Both the position numbers and the translations under genes were made by a program. A stretch of DNA of 64,000 nucleotides from the NCBI GenBank assembly GCA_036502005.1, contig DASXZH010000076.1, positions 1 through 64,000 on the forward strand. Direction: 5' to 3'. Within the stretch, counting starts at the first letter, position 1. The number at the start of each line of letters is the position of its first letter. Source of the stretch: DASXZH01 sp036502005. Lineage in GTDB: Bacteria; Armatimonadota; Fimbriimonadia; Fimbriimonadales; Fimbriimonadaceae. Shown here piece by piece: positions 50,128 to 58,508 of the stretch. Below the pieces are notes generated by a model that ran no database searches, had not been told where the DNA came from, and worked only from the letters and a program-made list of their open reading frames with translations.

Positions 50128-50834
50128 TGGCGATGAAAGCTAAGGCCAAGACCGAGCCGGTTAAGCGCCTACTTTCCGCGCATCCGGATGTTGAACTGCT
50201 CGATGGCTCGTGTGAAGCTGAAATCGAGTTTGAGCAGTCTGGGATTATCCGGAAGGTTTGGGTTGATAAACCGGATGCCGAGGTCTTTGGACTGCTAGAG
50301 CTTGCCGATAACAACCCGATCGTTTGCGCCTCCTCTGTTTCCGTTCCCTCTGGTTCGGCAACCTTAGCCTTGATCGCGGTGGGACCGTTAATTAGAGCCG
50401 GCATTTTGATCGAGCCACCTTCGCTCGTTTATTCTTTTTCGCCGGACGCTGATTCCATCGAGCGGGCTTTTGTTTCGGCCGGCTGGGACGGTGGGGCGAC
50501 GGTTGCGTTTGAAGTCCAGGATCTGGGCTCGGTGCTGGCGATGACCGCGATCTGCGTGATCCAAACCGTTGAAAGTGAGCTTCTGGATGCGCTTTACGAT
50601 GGGATTTACGGGGGCTCCTTCTTTGTTCGGCGCATTGAAGATGGCGATTGGGATACCAAGCTTGTGGCTGGTCAGCCCTTTGCGGCTTACCGCATGCGCT
50701 TCGCTCCGGATGAGCCTTTGAGTCTGTTGAGTATTCGGGTGATGGCGGAAGCGGAGGGTAAATGCGGGCCGGCGCAGGTGGTTCACGCGATGAACATCAT
50801 GTGCGGTTTTGAGGAGAGTTTGGGGATTGTTTGA
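50127..50834 (+). CDS. Truncated, degenerate ArgC-like (semialdehyde dehydrogenase) protein
   Basis: A 235-residue protein starting at GTG 50127-50129, or ATG 50133. The C-terminal half resembles N-acetyl-gamma-glutamyl-phosphate reductase: LYDGIYGGSFFVRRIEDGDWDTKLVAG and CGPAQVVHAMNIMCGFEESLGI parallel the ArgC dimerisation/substrate region. The middle stretch SVPSGSATLALIAVGPLIRAGIL aligns with the ArgC catalytic loop (NPGCYPTA...), but the nucleophile Cys is replaced by Ser and the N-terminal NADP-binding Rossmann half is missing. Length is ~235 against ~345. It is probably not an active reductase. Family call by motif, moderate certainty. Confidence 0.6.
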   Translation: MAMKAKAKTEPVKRLLSAHPDVELLDGSCEAEIEFEQSGIIRKVWVDKPDAEVFGLLELADNNPIVCASSVSVPSGSATLALIAVGPLIRAGILIEPPSLVYSFSPDADSIERAFVSAGWDGGATVAFEVQDLGSVLAMTAICVIQTVESELLDALYDGIYGGSFFVRRIEDGDWDTKLVAGQPFAAYRMRFAPDEPLSLLSIRVMAEAEGKCGPAQVVHAMNIMCGFEESLGIV

Positions 50835-50851
50835 TTGGCTGTGATTTGGTC

Positions 50852-50872
50852 TAGCACACCTCCGGTGTGCTA
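50852..50872. repeat. Perfect 9-bp hairpin, relative of the element at 56747
   Basis: TAGCACACC and GGTGTGCTA flank TCC. A near copy (GCACACC, TCC, GGCGTGC) lies at 56747-56763 after greA. No T-run follows. Confidence 0.75.
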
Positions 50873-51016
50873 CATAGTACGTTAATGCACCCAAGATCAC
50901 TCGCGACATTATGTTTTGGCCCCAGCAATAGCGTCAAGCCGCCGGGAAAAAGCTCGAACAAGTTCAAGCACTCTAAATAGACGGCAACCACTCCAAATAA
51001 TCAGGGCACTCCAACT

Positions 51017-51670
51017 CTATCCGCCCAAAAACGCCCCAATCGCCGCGTCAAGCATTTCTTCCGTCAGCCTTCCCGTAAACGTGTTCTGTTGGCTCGGATG
51101 GTAAGAACCCACCAATAACGGCCCCGACACCGACTTATAAACCGCACCGTGACCAAACTTAGGCCGGCCCGTTTCTCCCAAAGTTCGCAGCACGTTGTTC
51201 CAGGCGATGCCGCCTAAACATAAAATGCTCGACCAAGATCGCATACCTAAAACCCGGCGCAGGTATTGCCGGCAGGTGTCCAGTTCTTGGGTAGTCGGCT
51301 TATTATCGGGCGGGGCGCAATGGCAAGAAGCCGTTATCAAAACCCCACGCAAAACCAAGCCGTCTAAAATCGACTCTGAATGGGGCTGCGATGCGGCACC
51401 AGCTTTGAACAAAGCTCGAAAAAGCCAATCGCCGCTGCGGTCGCCTGTAAACATGCGGCCGGTTCGGTTCGCGCCATGGGCGGCAGGAGCCAGGCCAACG
51501 ATCAAGTGCGTGGCATCGGGATCGCCAAAGGCGGGCACAGCTTTGCCCCAATAAGTCCAATCTTCAAAGGATTTGCGCTTCTCAAAGGCAACTAATTCAC
51601 GCCAAACAACCAGGCGTGGACACTGGCGGCAAACAACGATATCGCTATTTATGGAATCGAGCGTATCCAC
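51017..51670 (-). CDS. Family 5 uracil-DNA glycosylase (UdgB type)
   Basis: I start at GTG 51668-51670 (DTLDSINSDIVVCRQCPRLVVWREL), one base after the pilT stop; the longer open frame upstream overlaps pilT antisense-free but is not protein-like. Cluster cysteines are in VVCRQCPRL and the later SCHCAPP / DTCRQYL. Active-site motif 1 is GLAPAAHGANRTGRMFTGDRSG, written in family-5 form (Ala-Ala-His, not Gly-Glu), and motif 2 is GSYHPSQQNTFTGRL. It removes uracil and related lesions from DNA. Confidence 0.88.
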   Translation of the reverse strand: MDTLDSINSDIVVCRQCPRLVVWRELVAFEKRKSFEDWTYWGKAVPAFGDPDATHLIVGLAPAAHGANRTGRMFTGDRSGDWLFRALFKAGAASQPHSESILDGLVLRGVLITASCHCAPPDNKPTTQELDTCRQYLRRVLGMRSWSSILCLGGIAWNNVLRTLGETGRPKFGHGAVYKSVSGPLLVGSYHPSQQNTFTGRLTEEMLDAAIGAFLGG

Positions 51671-51671
51671 G

Positions 51672-52868
51672 CTATTCCCGCTTAAAGGTGGGCCGATTGG
51701 GTTGGCCGCGAACTCCCGAAGCGGGTGGTGCAGCCGGAGGTTCGGCCGGTGGAGGAGCGGGGTTGGCAGACTTGACTTGTGGAACGGCGGCGATTCCAGC
51801 CTTTTGCAACGCGAGAAGACGATCAAACTCGCCGGGATCTTTCGCACGCGTTCGAGCCTCTTCGAACGAGACGAAGCCGCGATCAACCAGATTAACGAGA
51901 GACTGATCCAGGGTCTGCATTTTCGCGCGGGCACCCGTTTGGATGATGGAGTTCACCTGATAAAGCTTTTTCTCACGGACGAGGTTGCGTACGGCGCCAG
52001 TGGCGACAAGCACCTCAAAAGCGGCCGCTCTTCCACGCCCATCGGACCGCTTGACCAAAGTTTGGGAAATAACACCGACCAGGTTCACCGATAGCTGCAT
52101 GCGGACTTGCTGCTGTTGGTACATGGGGAAAACGTCGATGATTCGATCCACTGTTTGGACGGCATCCACGGTATGGAGCGTGGCAAACACCAAATGCCCC
52201 GTTTCTGCGGCAGTAATGGCCAGGTGGATGGTTTCCAGGTCGCGCATTTCGCCAACCAGGATCACGTCCGGATCTTGCCGCAACACAAATTTGAGGGCGT
52301 TGGCAAAGCTTAAAGTATCAACATCAAGTTCTCGTTGATTCAAGACAGCAAAGTGGTCATCATGAACGAATTCGACCGGGTCTTCAACGGTCATGATGTG
52401 CACTGCCTGGGTTCGATTGATTCGATCGATCATGGCCGCAAGAGTGGTGGATTTGCCGGAGCCGGCCGGTCCCGTTACCAAAACTAAACCACGCGGGCGC
52501 TCAATAAAATCGTAACAGGCGGCTGGAAGCTGCAAATCTTCCATGCTCTGGATCTCATAAGGAATGACTCTGAAGACGCCCTGGGCAATGTTTCTCTGCT
52601 GAAAAACATTGCCCCTAAAGCGAGCAATGCCAACAAGCTCATAGGCAAAGTCTAACTCCCAGTCCTTCTCGAATCGCTTAATTTGCTCGGGTCTTAGGAT
52701 ATGGGCAAGGTCCGCTTTAAAATCAGCCTCTGAATAGGGCGGCTCGTCCTCTAAATGTAGAAGATCTCCGTGAACTCGAACATAAACCTGGCCCGTATCC
52801 ACCTTCAAATGAAGGTCCGAACCACTCATGTCTACGCACCTGCGCAGTAAGCCATCAATACGCGGCAA
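51672..52868 (-). CDS. PilT/PilU-family retraction ATPase with Pro-rich tail
   Basis: A 398-residue secretion ATPase: SGSDLHLKVDTGQVYVRVHG N-domain, Walker A GPAGSGKST, Asp box MTVEDPVEFVH, Walker B DPDVILVGEMRDLETI, His box TAAETGHLVFATLHT. A ~45-residue Pro/Ala-rich extension ends the protein (NPAPPPAEPPAAPPASG). It powers retraction or regulation of type IV pili at the inner membrane. Its start overlaps the previous pilT by 14 bases. It is the third of three paralogues in a row and the most divergent in its N-domain. Confidence 0.92.
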   Translation of the reverse strand: MPRIDGLLRRCVDMSGSDLHLKVDTGQVYVRVHGDLLHLEDEPPYSEADFKADLAHILRPEQIKRFEKDWELDFAYELVGIARFRGNVFQQRNIAQGVFRVIPYEIQSMEDLQLPAACYDFIERPRGLVLVTGPAGSGKSTTLAAMIDRINRTQAVHIMTVEDPVEFVHDDHFAVLNQRELDVDTLSFANALKFVLRQDPDVILVGEMRDLETIHLAITAAETGHLVFATLHTVDAVQTVDRIIDVFPMYQQQQVRMQLSVNLVGVISQTLVKRSDGRGRAAAFEVLVATGAVRNLVREKKLYQVNSIIQTGARAKMQTLDQSLVNLVDRGFVSFEEARTRAKDPGEFDRLLALQKAGIAAVPQVKSANPAPPPAEPPAAPPASGVRGQPNRPTFKRE

Positions 52869-53952
52869 CGGAAGAACCTCCTGTTAGCCCCTGGCTTGCC
52901 GCTCGTTTTTGGAAATCCACGGCGTTGGAAGACTTCGCTATTGCGTGATCGAAGTCGATCTTCCCTTCCCTAACAAGTTGGAGCAAGTGGCCATCAAGGG
53001 TCTGCATGCCAAGATCGGCGCCGGTTTGGATGTCCAAATAGAGTTGGTGGGTTTTGCCCTCGCGAATAAGGGTCCGAATTGCGGGAGTGGCCACCATCAC
53101 CTCAAAAGCGGCGACTCTTCCTTTTCCATCGCGGCTCGGAATCAGAGTCTGAGAAAGCACGCCCTGAATCGTGACGCTGAGCTGCGTTCGTATCTGCGCC
53201 TGCTGCTCGGGAGGGAAAACGTCGATCATTCTGTCCATCGTTTGGGCGGCATCCACCGTGTGTAGGGTTGACATCACCAAGTGGCCGGTTTCAGCAGCGG
53301 TGATGGCAAGCTGAATTGTCTCCAAGTCGCGCATTTCGCCGACCAGGATCACATCAGGGTTTTGGCGCATCACATGCTTTAAGGCGTCGGCAAAAGAGTG
53401 GGTATCGGTCGAAAGCTCCCGCTGGTTCACAATCGATTGTTTATCGGCATGAACATACTCGATCGGATCTTCAACGGTCATGATGTGCGACTTCTTCGTG
53501 ATGTTGATCTCGTTAATCATCCCCGCCAAGGATGTCGATTTTCCCGAGCCGGTTGGCCCGGTCACTAAAATCAGGCCACGGGGCAGCATGGATAGTTTCT
53601 TAGCGGCGGGCGGCAGGCCCAATTGATCGCAAGTTCGAACTTTAAAAGGGATCGCCCTAAAAACCGCGCCCGGCTTTCGCATTTGCCAAAACATGTTAAC
53701 GCGGAAACGCGCGACATTTGGCACGGTGTAGCTTAGGTCCACTTCTTTAAACGAGTTGAAATGATCCCTGCGGGCCTTGTTCAGAATCCCAAAAAGCAAC
53801 TCTTGGGTCTCATCGTCGGAAAGGGCGGGAGTCTCCGAACGAACGAGGTCGCCCCTAATCCTCATGATCGGGGGCTGGCCCGACTTAATATGCAGGTCGC
53901 TTCCGTCTTTGTCGGTCAGCTCGATGAGGAGCTTATTTAGTCTCTCAGACAA
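52855..53952 (-). CDS. pilT: PilT twitching-motility ATPase
   Basis: A 365-residue PilT: KDGSDLHIKSGQPPIMRIRGDL, Walker A GPTGSGKST, MTVEDPIEYVH, DPDVILVGEMRDLETI-like NPDVILVGEMRDL, AAETGHLVMSTLHT and a C-terminal region with AIRTLIREGKTHQL. Closest of the three to canonical PilT by pattern. Hexameric ATPase that depolymerises type IV pili for twitching. It overlaps the downstream pilT-like gene by 14 bases. Confidence 0.93.
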   Translation of the reverse strand: MSERLNKLLIELTDKDGSDLHIKSGQPPIMRIRGDLVRSETPALSDDETQELLFGILNKARRDHFNSFKEVDLSYTVPNVARFRVNMFWQMRKPGAVFRAIPFKVRTCDQLGLPPAAKKLSMLPRGLILVTGPTGSGKSTSLAGMINEINITKKSHIMTVEDPIEYVHADKQSIVNQRELSTDTHSFADALKHVMRQNPDVILVGEMRDLETIQLAITAAETGHLVMSTLHTVDAAQTMDRMIDVFPPEQQAQIRTQLSVTIQGVLSQTLIPSRDGKGRVAAFEVMVATPAIRTLIREGKTHQLYLDIQTGADLGMQTLDGHLLQLVREGKIDFDHAIAKSSNAVDFQKRAASQGLTGGSSVAAY

Positions 53953-54134
53953 TTTCTATCCTTGTCGGGAGCTGCATGTCCTTTAAGTTGGGCAGAGTTT
54001 CGCGATTAACGCCTCTTACCCCTCCCTCCCGGTTCGCAAGCTCACCGACCTCCCTCACGGAGGAGAGAGGTGCGGTGCCGTTGACTCGCCCAGCTAAGAG
54101 CTTCTGACTAGCTTTCACGATTGACCAATCTTTC

Positions 54135-55214
54135 CTACCGACGCAGCATTTGTTTCAATTCCGAAGCGACGCCTGCATAGTTTAGAGCCACTTCTTCAGT
54201 GATGACTCCAGCTTTGACATACCGAAGCAGACTTTGGTTCATTGTCTGCATTCCCCAGAACTCTCCCTCGTTCATTATGTGATAGAGGTCGCTAAAGTGG
54301 CCGTCTTCAATGGCCTTAACAACGGTCGGCGTGCAGATCAAAATCTCAAGTGCCGCCACGCGTCCCTTGCCGTCGGCTCTGGGCACCAGCTTTTGGGCAA
54401 CAACAGCCCTCAAGCAGTTTGCCAAGCGCTGGCAAAGGTGGTTCTTCTCATGAGGCGGGAACATGTTTATAACCCGGTCCATTGTCTCGTAAGCGCTCTG
54501 GGTGTGAACAGTGGAAAACACGAAGTGGCCCGTTTCACCGGCTTGCATAGCGATACCCATGGTGGTGGCATCGCGCATTTCTCCAATGAGAATCACGTCC
54601 GGTGCTTCTCGGAGCATGGCTCTTAAAGCCGGCTGGAAGTCCAGGGTGTCAATTCCAATCTCTCGCTGGGTGACGTAAGAGTTCTTGTCTTGGTGAACGA
54701 ACTCGAGCGGGTCCTCGAGGGTGATGATGTGGCACTGGCGCTCTTGATTGATAAGGTCAAGCATGCCGGCAAGAGTCGTCGTTTTGCCAGAACCGGTAGG
54801 GCCGGTAACGAGAATGAAGCCGAGGCGGTGCTTTGTGAGTTCTTTTAAAACGGGAGGAAGGCCGAGTTCATCGAGAGTGAGAATAGTCAGCGGGATAATT
54901 CGGCAGACGATGCCGTAGGTGCCTCGTTGATAGTGGATGTTGGCGCGCACGCGGCACTTATCGCCAACCGTAAAGGCAAGGTCCATTTCGAGGGTCTCCT
55001 CGAAAACACGATGCTGCTTATCGCTCATCATCAGACTGATCATCCGCTTCGCGGTGGCCTCGTCGATGACCGGGAAATCGCCCGGAATGGGCACCATCTT
55101 GCTGTGCTGACGCATGGTCGGCACTTGGTTGGCTTTTACAAAAATATCGGATGCCCTTTCGTGAAATCCGATTTCAATAAGTTCGTGAAGGCTAATGGAT
55201 GCCGGATCCCGCAT
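54135..55214 (-). CDS. PilT-family ATPase (first of three)
   Basis: A 359-residue paralogue: ASDIFVKANQVPTMRQHSKM, Walker A GPTGSGKTTT, ITLEDPLEFVH, APDVILIGEMRDATTM, GETGHFVFSTVHT, and the C-terminal HIMNEGEFWGMQTMNQSLLRYVKAG. The N-domain is shorter on conserved PilT features than its neighbours. A 180-bp spacer with C/T-rich repeats separates it from pilT. Three paralogues suggest division of labour (retraction force, switching, DNA uptake). Confidence 0.92.
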   Translation of the reverse strand: MRDPASISLHELIEIGFHERASDIFVKANQVPTMRQHSKMVPIPGDFPVIDEATAKRMISLMMSDKQHRVFEETLEMDLAFTVGDKCRVRANIHYQRGTYGIVCRIIPLTILTLDELGLPPVLKELTKHRLGFILVTGPTGSGKTTTLAGMLDLINQERQCHIITLEDPLEFVHQDKNSYVTQREIGIDTLDFQPALRAMLREAPDVILIGEMRDATTMGIAMQAGETGHFVFSTVHTQSAYETMDRVINMFPPHEKNHLCQRLANCLRAVVAQKLVPRADGKGRVAALEILICTPTVVKAIEDGHFSDLYHIMNEGEFWGMQTMNQSLLRYVKAGVITEEVALNYAGVASELKQMLRR

Positions 55215-55240
55215 GTGAAAAAATTCTCCAAGCTCCGTGG

Positions 55241-55966
55241 TTAAGAATGGGCTCTAGCGCCAGTTCGGAGCAAGGCAAAGTATACCAAAGCTCCTCCAAT
55301 AATGCCGAGGCCGACAAATGATAGGATGAGCCACAGTTTTGAACCCTCATGCGGCACTGGCGGCGGCACCTTAACGACTGGTTTTTCTTGCTCATATCGA
55401 TCCGGAAATATGATTAAGTTCGGATCTTGGGTCTTGAGCGCGATTCGATATTCTATTCCTTTCAAAACACCGGAGTTCGTGTAGCGGCCTTCCCCTACCA
55501 CTACGTCCGGTTTTGCGTAGTGCGCAACCGTATTCTTGGTGGGAGTGATTCCCTCAAACTCGATCGTTAGTCCCTGAATAGTATAAGGAGGAGGTGCACC
55601 TGCAAACGCCTTTAAGATGGGCTCGATGCGCAAGATCCCACCCGGAAGAATGATCCCATCGGTAGCAAACGTTGCCGTTATAAAGGAGAACTGGTTGCCC
55701 GTATCGCCGGCCACTGCTTGCTTTCCAACCGACAGGCCCCGAGGCGGCGTACCGACCAGCTTTCCAAGCGTCTCCATTTGCTGACGCAACAAGTCGACCG
55801 GATAATTTGGATCGCGCATGGTTACTTCGACCATATCAGCCCCGGTTGAATGGATTCTGACGGCCACCGTCACGTCCGTTCTAACTTTTAAGAAGATAGG
55901 CGAGGTTGCTTGGCCCAGACACACTCCCGTCAGCAAGGTCAGAAGAATTAGCGCAATCGCCCGCAT
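55241..55966 (-). CDS. Exported protein with C-terminal membrane helix, unknown function
   Basis: I start at ATG 55964-55966 (MRAIALILLTLLTGVCLGQ), a clear signal peptide; the open frame before it is not signal-like. The ~241-residue protein has a beta-rich exported part (FLKVRTDVTVAVRIHSTGADMVEVTMRD, YTIQGLTIEFEGITPTKNTVAHYA) and a C-terminal membrane helix (LWLILSFVGLGIIGGALVYFALL). It precedes the pilT paralogue on the same strand by 26 bases, so it could be a pilus-associated envelope protein. No family recognised. Confidence 0.65.
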   Translation of the reverse strand: MRAIALILLTLLTGVCLGQATSPIFLKVRTDVTVAVRIHSTGADMVEVTMRDPNYPVDLLRQQMETLGKLVGTPPRGLSVGKQAVAGDTGNQFSFITATFATDGIILPGGILRIEPILKAFAGAPPPYTIQGLTIEFEGITPTKNTVAHYAKPDVVVGEGRYTNSGVLKGIEYRIALKTQDPNLIIFPDRYEQEKPVVKVPPPVPHEGSKLWLILSFVGLGIIGGALVYFALLRTGARAHS

Positions 55967-56180
55967 CGTGTTAATGACAGTTCCTATAGAAAAAAGATTC
56001 AGTTCTTGAACAACGGTAAGACATCCAGGTTGGAGCAGCCGTCTCTCTAGAGCAACCAGAATTGTACCGACAAAGTGCAATAGGCCATTTGGCAGCCTAT
56101 TCTTGCTGCTTAGTAATCTCTAAGGTAGAAGAAAGAACAAAACTGGACCTAAAAACGTAAAGCATCTAAAGGAATAAGGT

Positions 56181-56186
56181 TATAAT
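56181..56186 (+). promoter_or_regulatory. Likely -10 element of greA (TATAAT)
   Basis: A perfect TATAAT 36 bases before the greA ATG. The -35 region at the right distance is poor. Confidence 0.4.
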
Positions 56187-56221
56187 GGCTGGACGGCTTT
56201 TGTGTCCACCGAGCAGCACTC

Positions 56222-56725
56222 ATGAATGAACCAGAACTTTCCGCCGAAGCACCAGGCGGGTTATTGCTTACGCCAGAGGGCTATAAGGCTCTTCAGGCAG
56301 AACTTGAGCACTTGACAATGGTCAAGCGGCCCGAGATTGCCAGCCGCATCCGCGAGAGCTTAGAGCACGGGGAATTCAGCGAAGACAATAGCGAGTTGGA
56401 CGAAGTTAAGTTCGAACAGGCCATTGTCGAAAGCCGTATGTCCGAGCTGAAAGGAATTTTTGGCAGCGCGGGCATTCTGGATCCGGACCACATACCAACC
56501 GACCATGTTGGCATCGGTTCTATCGTAAAGATCTCGGATACCGAATTTGATGACGAGTTCGAAGTTAGGGTCGTGGCGAGCATCGAAGCCGATCCGAATA
56601 ACGATCTTATCAGCAACGAGTCTCCGATGGGTCTGGCAATTTATGGCCACAAAGTTGGCGACACCGCCGAGTTCGATACACCGGATGGAAAGAAGCGCTA
56701 TAAGGTTTTAGCAATTCGACGCTAG
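56222..56725 (+). CDS. greA: Transcription elongation factor GreA
   Basis: A 167-residue GreA: LLTPEGYKALQAELEHLTMVKRPEIASRIRESLEHGEFSEDNSELDEVKFEQAIVESRMSEL covers the coiled-coil hairpin, with acidic tip residues, and VGIGSIVKIS... SPMGLAIYGHKVGDTAEF the FKBP-like C-domain. It rescues backtracked RNA polymerase by stimulating transcript cleavage. The N-terminus has a ~12-residue extension over the norm. Confidence 0.94.
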   Translation: MNEPELSAEAPGGLLLTPEGYKALQAELEHLTMVKRPEIASRIRESLEHGEFSEDNSELDEVKFEQAIVESRMSELKGIFGSAGILDPDHIPTDHVGIGSIVKISDTEFDDEFEVRVVASIEADPNNDLISNESPMGLAIYGHKVGDTAEFDTPDGKKRYKVLAIRR

Positions 56726-56782
56726 GCTATTCGCCCCGTTTATGTTGCACACCTCCGGCGTGCCGGAAAAACCAAGGAATTG

Positions 56783-56961
56783 TCGATTTTCGATTTTCAA
56801 TTTTCGATTGCGGAACGGAGATTTTTGCGGAGCCTATTCATTGGGCTAGACCGGACAAACGGCTTCGCACCCCCTGGGAGAAGCGGTCCCGAAAGCGCAT
56901 CTTGAAATCGGCTCCCTACGCTCCAGGTTCTCCGCTCCCCGTTCTAAGTTCTCCATTCCAA
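56783..56961. repeat. Heptamer arrays TCGATTT and GTTCTCC
   Basis: 56783-56810: TCGATTT, TCGATTT, TCAATTT, TCGATTG. 56927-56961: GTTCTCC, GCTCCCC, GTTCTAA, GTTCTCC, ATTCCAA. Both are strictly 7-nt phased, in the convergent spacer between greA and the PadR gene. Confidence 0.85.
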
Positions 56962-56962
56962 G

Positions 56963-57532
56963 CTACGCACTTGCCTCTTTGGCGACTGCGGCGGATTTCC
57001 TGCCAGTCTCCTTCATCTCGGTGTACATTTTTCTCAGCCAATCCTGCCTTGCTTTTGCCAAACACAACAGATTGGCGGCCACCCACCCTTCTTGATCGGA
57101 TTTCTTGGTAGCGGATTCGGCCGTTAGCTGAGTGATAAGCTTCTTGTTCTGCGCCATCCACGTTTTAATCGTCTGCGTACGGCGCTTCGGATCCAAACGA
57201 GCTAAGAAATACGTTCTCGTCCTGAGAGCATCAAGAAGGCATTCTAGCTCGTGTTGCGCGGGTGCATCCGTCAACCATTTTGAGACCAGTACTTCCCCCG
57301 CTGGCGTCAGCTCGTATTCTGTTCTTTCTCGATTTACGACGCCTACTTTTCTCACCGGAAAAACGAGACTGCTACCTTGTAGGCGACGCAATACACGATA
57401 CACCGAGCCGCTTTCCGCACTCCACCTTCCCCCCTTCATATTTTGCATCTGGCGACGCATCGCGTAGCCTGAATTGACACCGTCACCCACCATTGCGAGG
57501 ACCATGTATTCCAACTCGTTATATGAATCCAA
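56963..57532 (-). CDS. PadR-family transcriptional regulator
   Basis: A 189-residue regulator: EYMVLAMVGDGVNSGYAMRRQMQ and VYRVLRRLQGSSLVFPVRK form the winged HTH (with the GSVYRxLxRL motif), ERTEYELTPAGEVLVSKWL completes the wing, and the C-terminal helical domain (LARLDPKRRTQTIKTWMAQNKKLITQL) dimerises. Target unknown. Confidence 0.9.
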   Translation of the reverse strand: MDSYNELEYMVLAMVGDGVNSGYAMRRQMQNMKGGRWSAESGSVYRVLRRLQGSSLVFPVRKVGVVNRERTEYELTPAGEVLVSKWLTDAPAQHELECLLDALRTRTYFLARLDPKRRTQTIKTWMAQNKKLITQLTAESATKKSDQEGWVAANLLCLAKARQDWLRKMYTEMKETGRKSAAVAKEASA

Positions 57533-57729
57533 GACGTGTACCTTCCTTTACCCTCCCTATAATGTAACCTGAAACACCTTTACAATAGGGACGTTTTTGG
57601 TTGAATTTAGAGCAGAATTTATAAGTTTTTTGCGATGACGGCTTTATATCGCGTCGCCATATCTTCAGCAATATACGGTTGAGGTAAGATAATGAATCCC
57701 CACAGCGCAAGCAAAGCGCGCTATTACAT

Positions 57730-57972
57730 ATGGCTAAAACCGCAATGAGAAATGATCCCCCTAAAGGCGTGGCAACTCCAAAGATGCGCCGTGGATTTAA
57801 GGGCTTTTGGGTTGACGTTTACAGAGAGTTGAAAAAGGTCGACTGGCCTAAAACAAAGGAAGTTAACCGGCTAACTGTAGTCGTCCTAGTTGTCTGTCTA
57901 CTCGTCGTAGTGGTTCTTTCTGCTATGTCGGCCGTATTTGGAACAATCGTTAACTTGCTGCAAGGGAAATAA
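57730..57972 (+). CDS. secE: Protein translocase subunit SecE
   Basis: An 80-residue protein with the SecE core: FKGFWVDVYRELKKVDWPKTKEVNRLTVVVLVVCLLVVVVLSAM, that is, the amphipathic helix with KKVxWPxxxE followed by one membrane helix. It stabilises SecY in the inner membrane. nusG follows eight bases later, the usual pairing. No tRNA-Trp or rpmG was found upstream. Confidence 0.94.
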   Translation: MAKTAMRNDPPKGVATPKMRRGFKGFWVDVYRELKKVDWPKTKEVNRLTVVVLVVCLLVVVVLSAMSAVFGTIVNLLQGK

Positions 57973-57980
57973 GAGGATAA

Positions 57981-58508
57981 ATGCCTAAGTCTTGGTATGC
58001 GGTTCATACGATCGCGGGTCACGAAAACAAAGTAAAAGATGTCTTAACGCGCCGGGCTCAAGTTGAAGGGGTCTGGCAGCGCGATATTTATGAGATCCTG
58101 ATTCCTACGGAACAAGAACTCACAACCCGTTCTGGAAAACGGGTCTTGGTTGATAAAAAGGTTTTTCCGGGCTACATCCTCGTTCAGATGTCCCTAACGG
58201 AGGACACCTATAAGCTGGTGAAGTCGACCAGCGGCGTAACTGGATTTGTTCAGAGCGGCAATAAGCCGGTTCCTCTTGAGGAATACGAAGTTCGGCGCAT
58301 CATGCAGAACCTCGAAACGAGCAAAGAAACGCCAAAGGTGGCTTGGAGCAAAGGCGATGCGATTCGCGTAATCGAGGGGCCGTTTAGCGACTTCGCTGGA
58401 AAGATCGAAGAAGTCAACAGCGATCGCGAAAAGCTCAAGGTCCTTATCAATATCTTCGGGCGAGATACTCCCGTTGAACTTGAGTTCACACAAGTCGAAA
58501 AACTTTAA
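57981..58508 (+). CDS. nusG: Transcription termination/antitermination protein NusG
   Basis: A 175-residue NusG: SWYAVHTIAGHENKVKDVL (NGN start), LVDKKVFPGYILVQMSL and TSGVTGFVQSG, then KOW domain VAWSKGDAIRVIEGPFSDFAGKIEEV. It binds RNA polymerase and links transcription with Rho or the ribosome. rplK, which usually follows nusG, is absent; a convergent gene overlaps the stop by four bases. Confidence 0.96.
   Translation: MPKSWYAVHTIAGHENKVKDVLTRRAQVEGVWQRDIYEILIPTEQELTTRSGKRVLVDKKVFPGYILVQMSLTEDTYKLVKSTSGVTGFVQSGNKPVPLEEYEVRRIMQNLETSKETPKVAWSKGDAIRVIEGPFSDFAGKIEEVNSDREKLKVLINIFGRDTPVELEFTQVEKL

Noticed and set aside
57533..57729. tRNA-Trp upstream of secE, as in many bacteria
   Set aside because: No cloverleaf-like sequence or TTCGANTC-type T-loop was found in this spacer.
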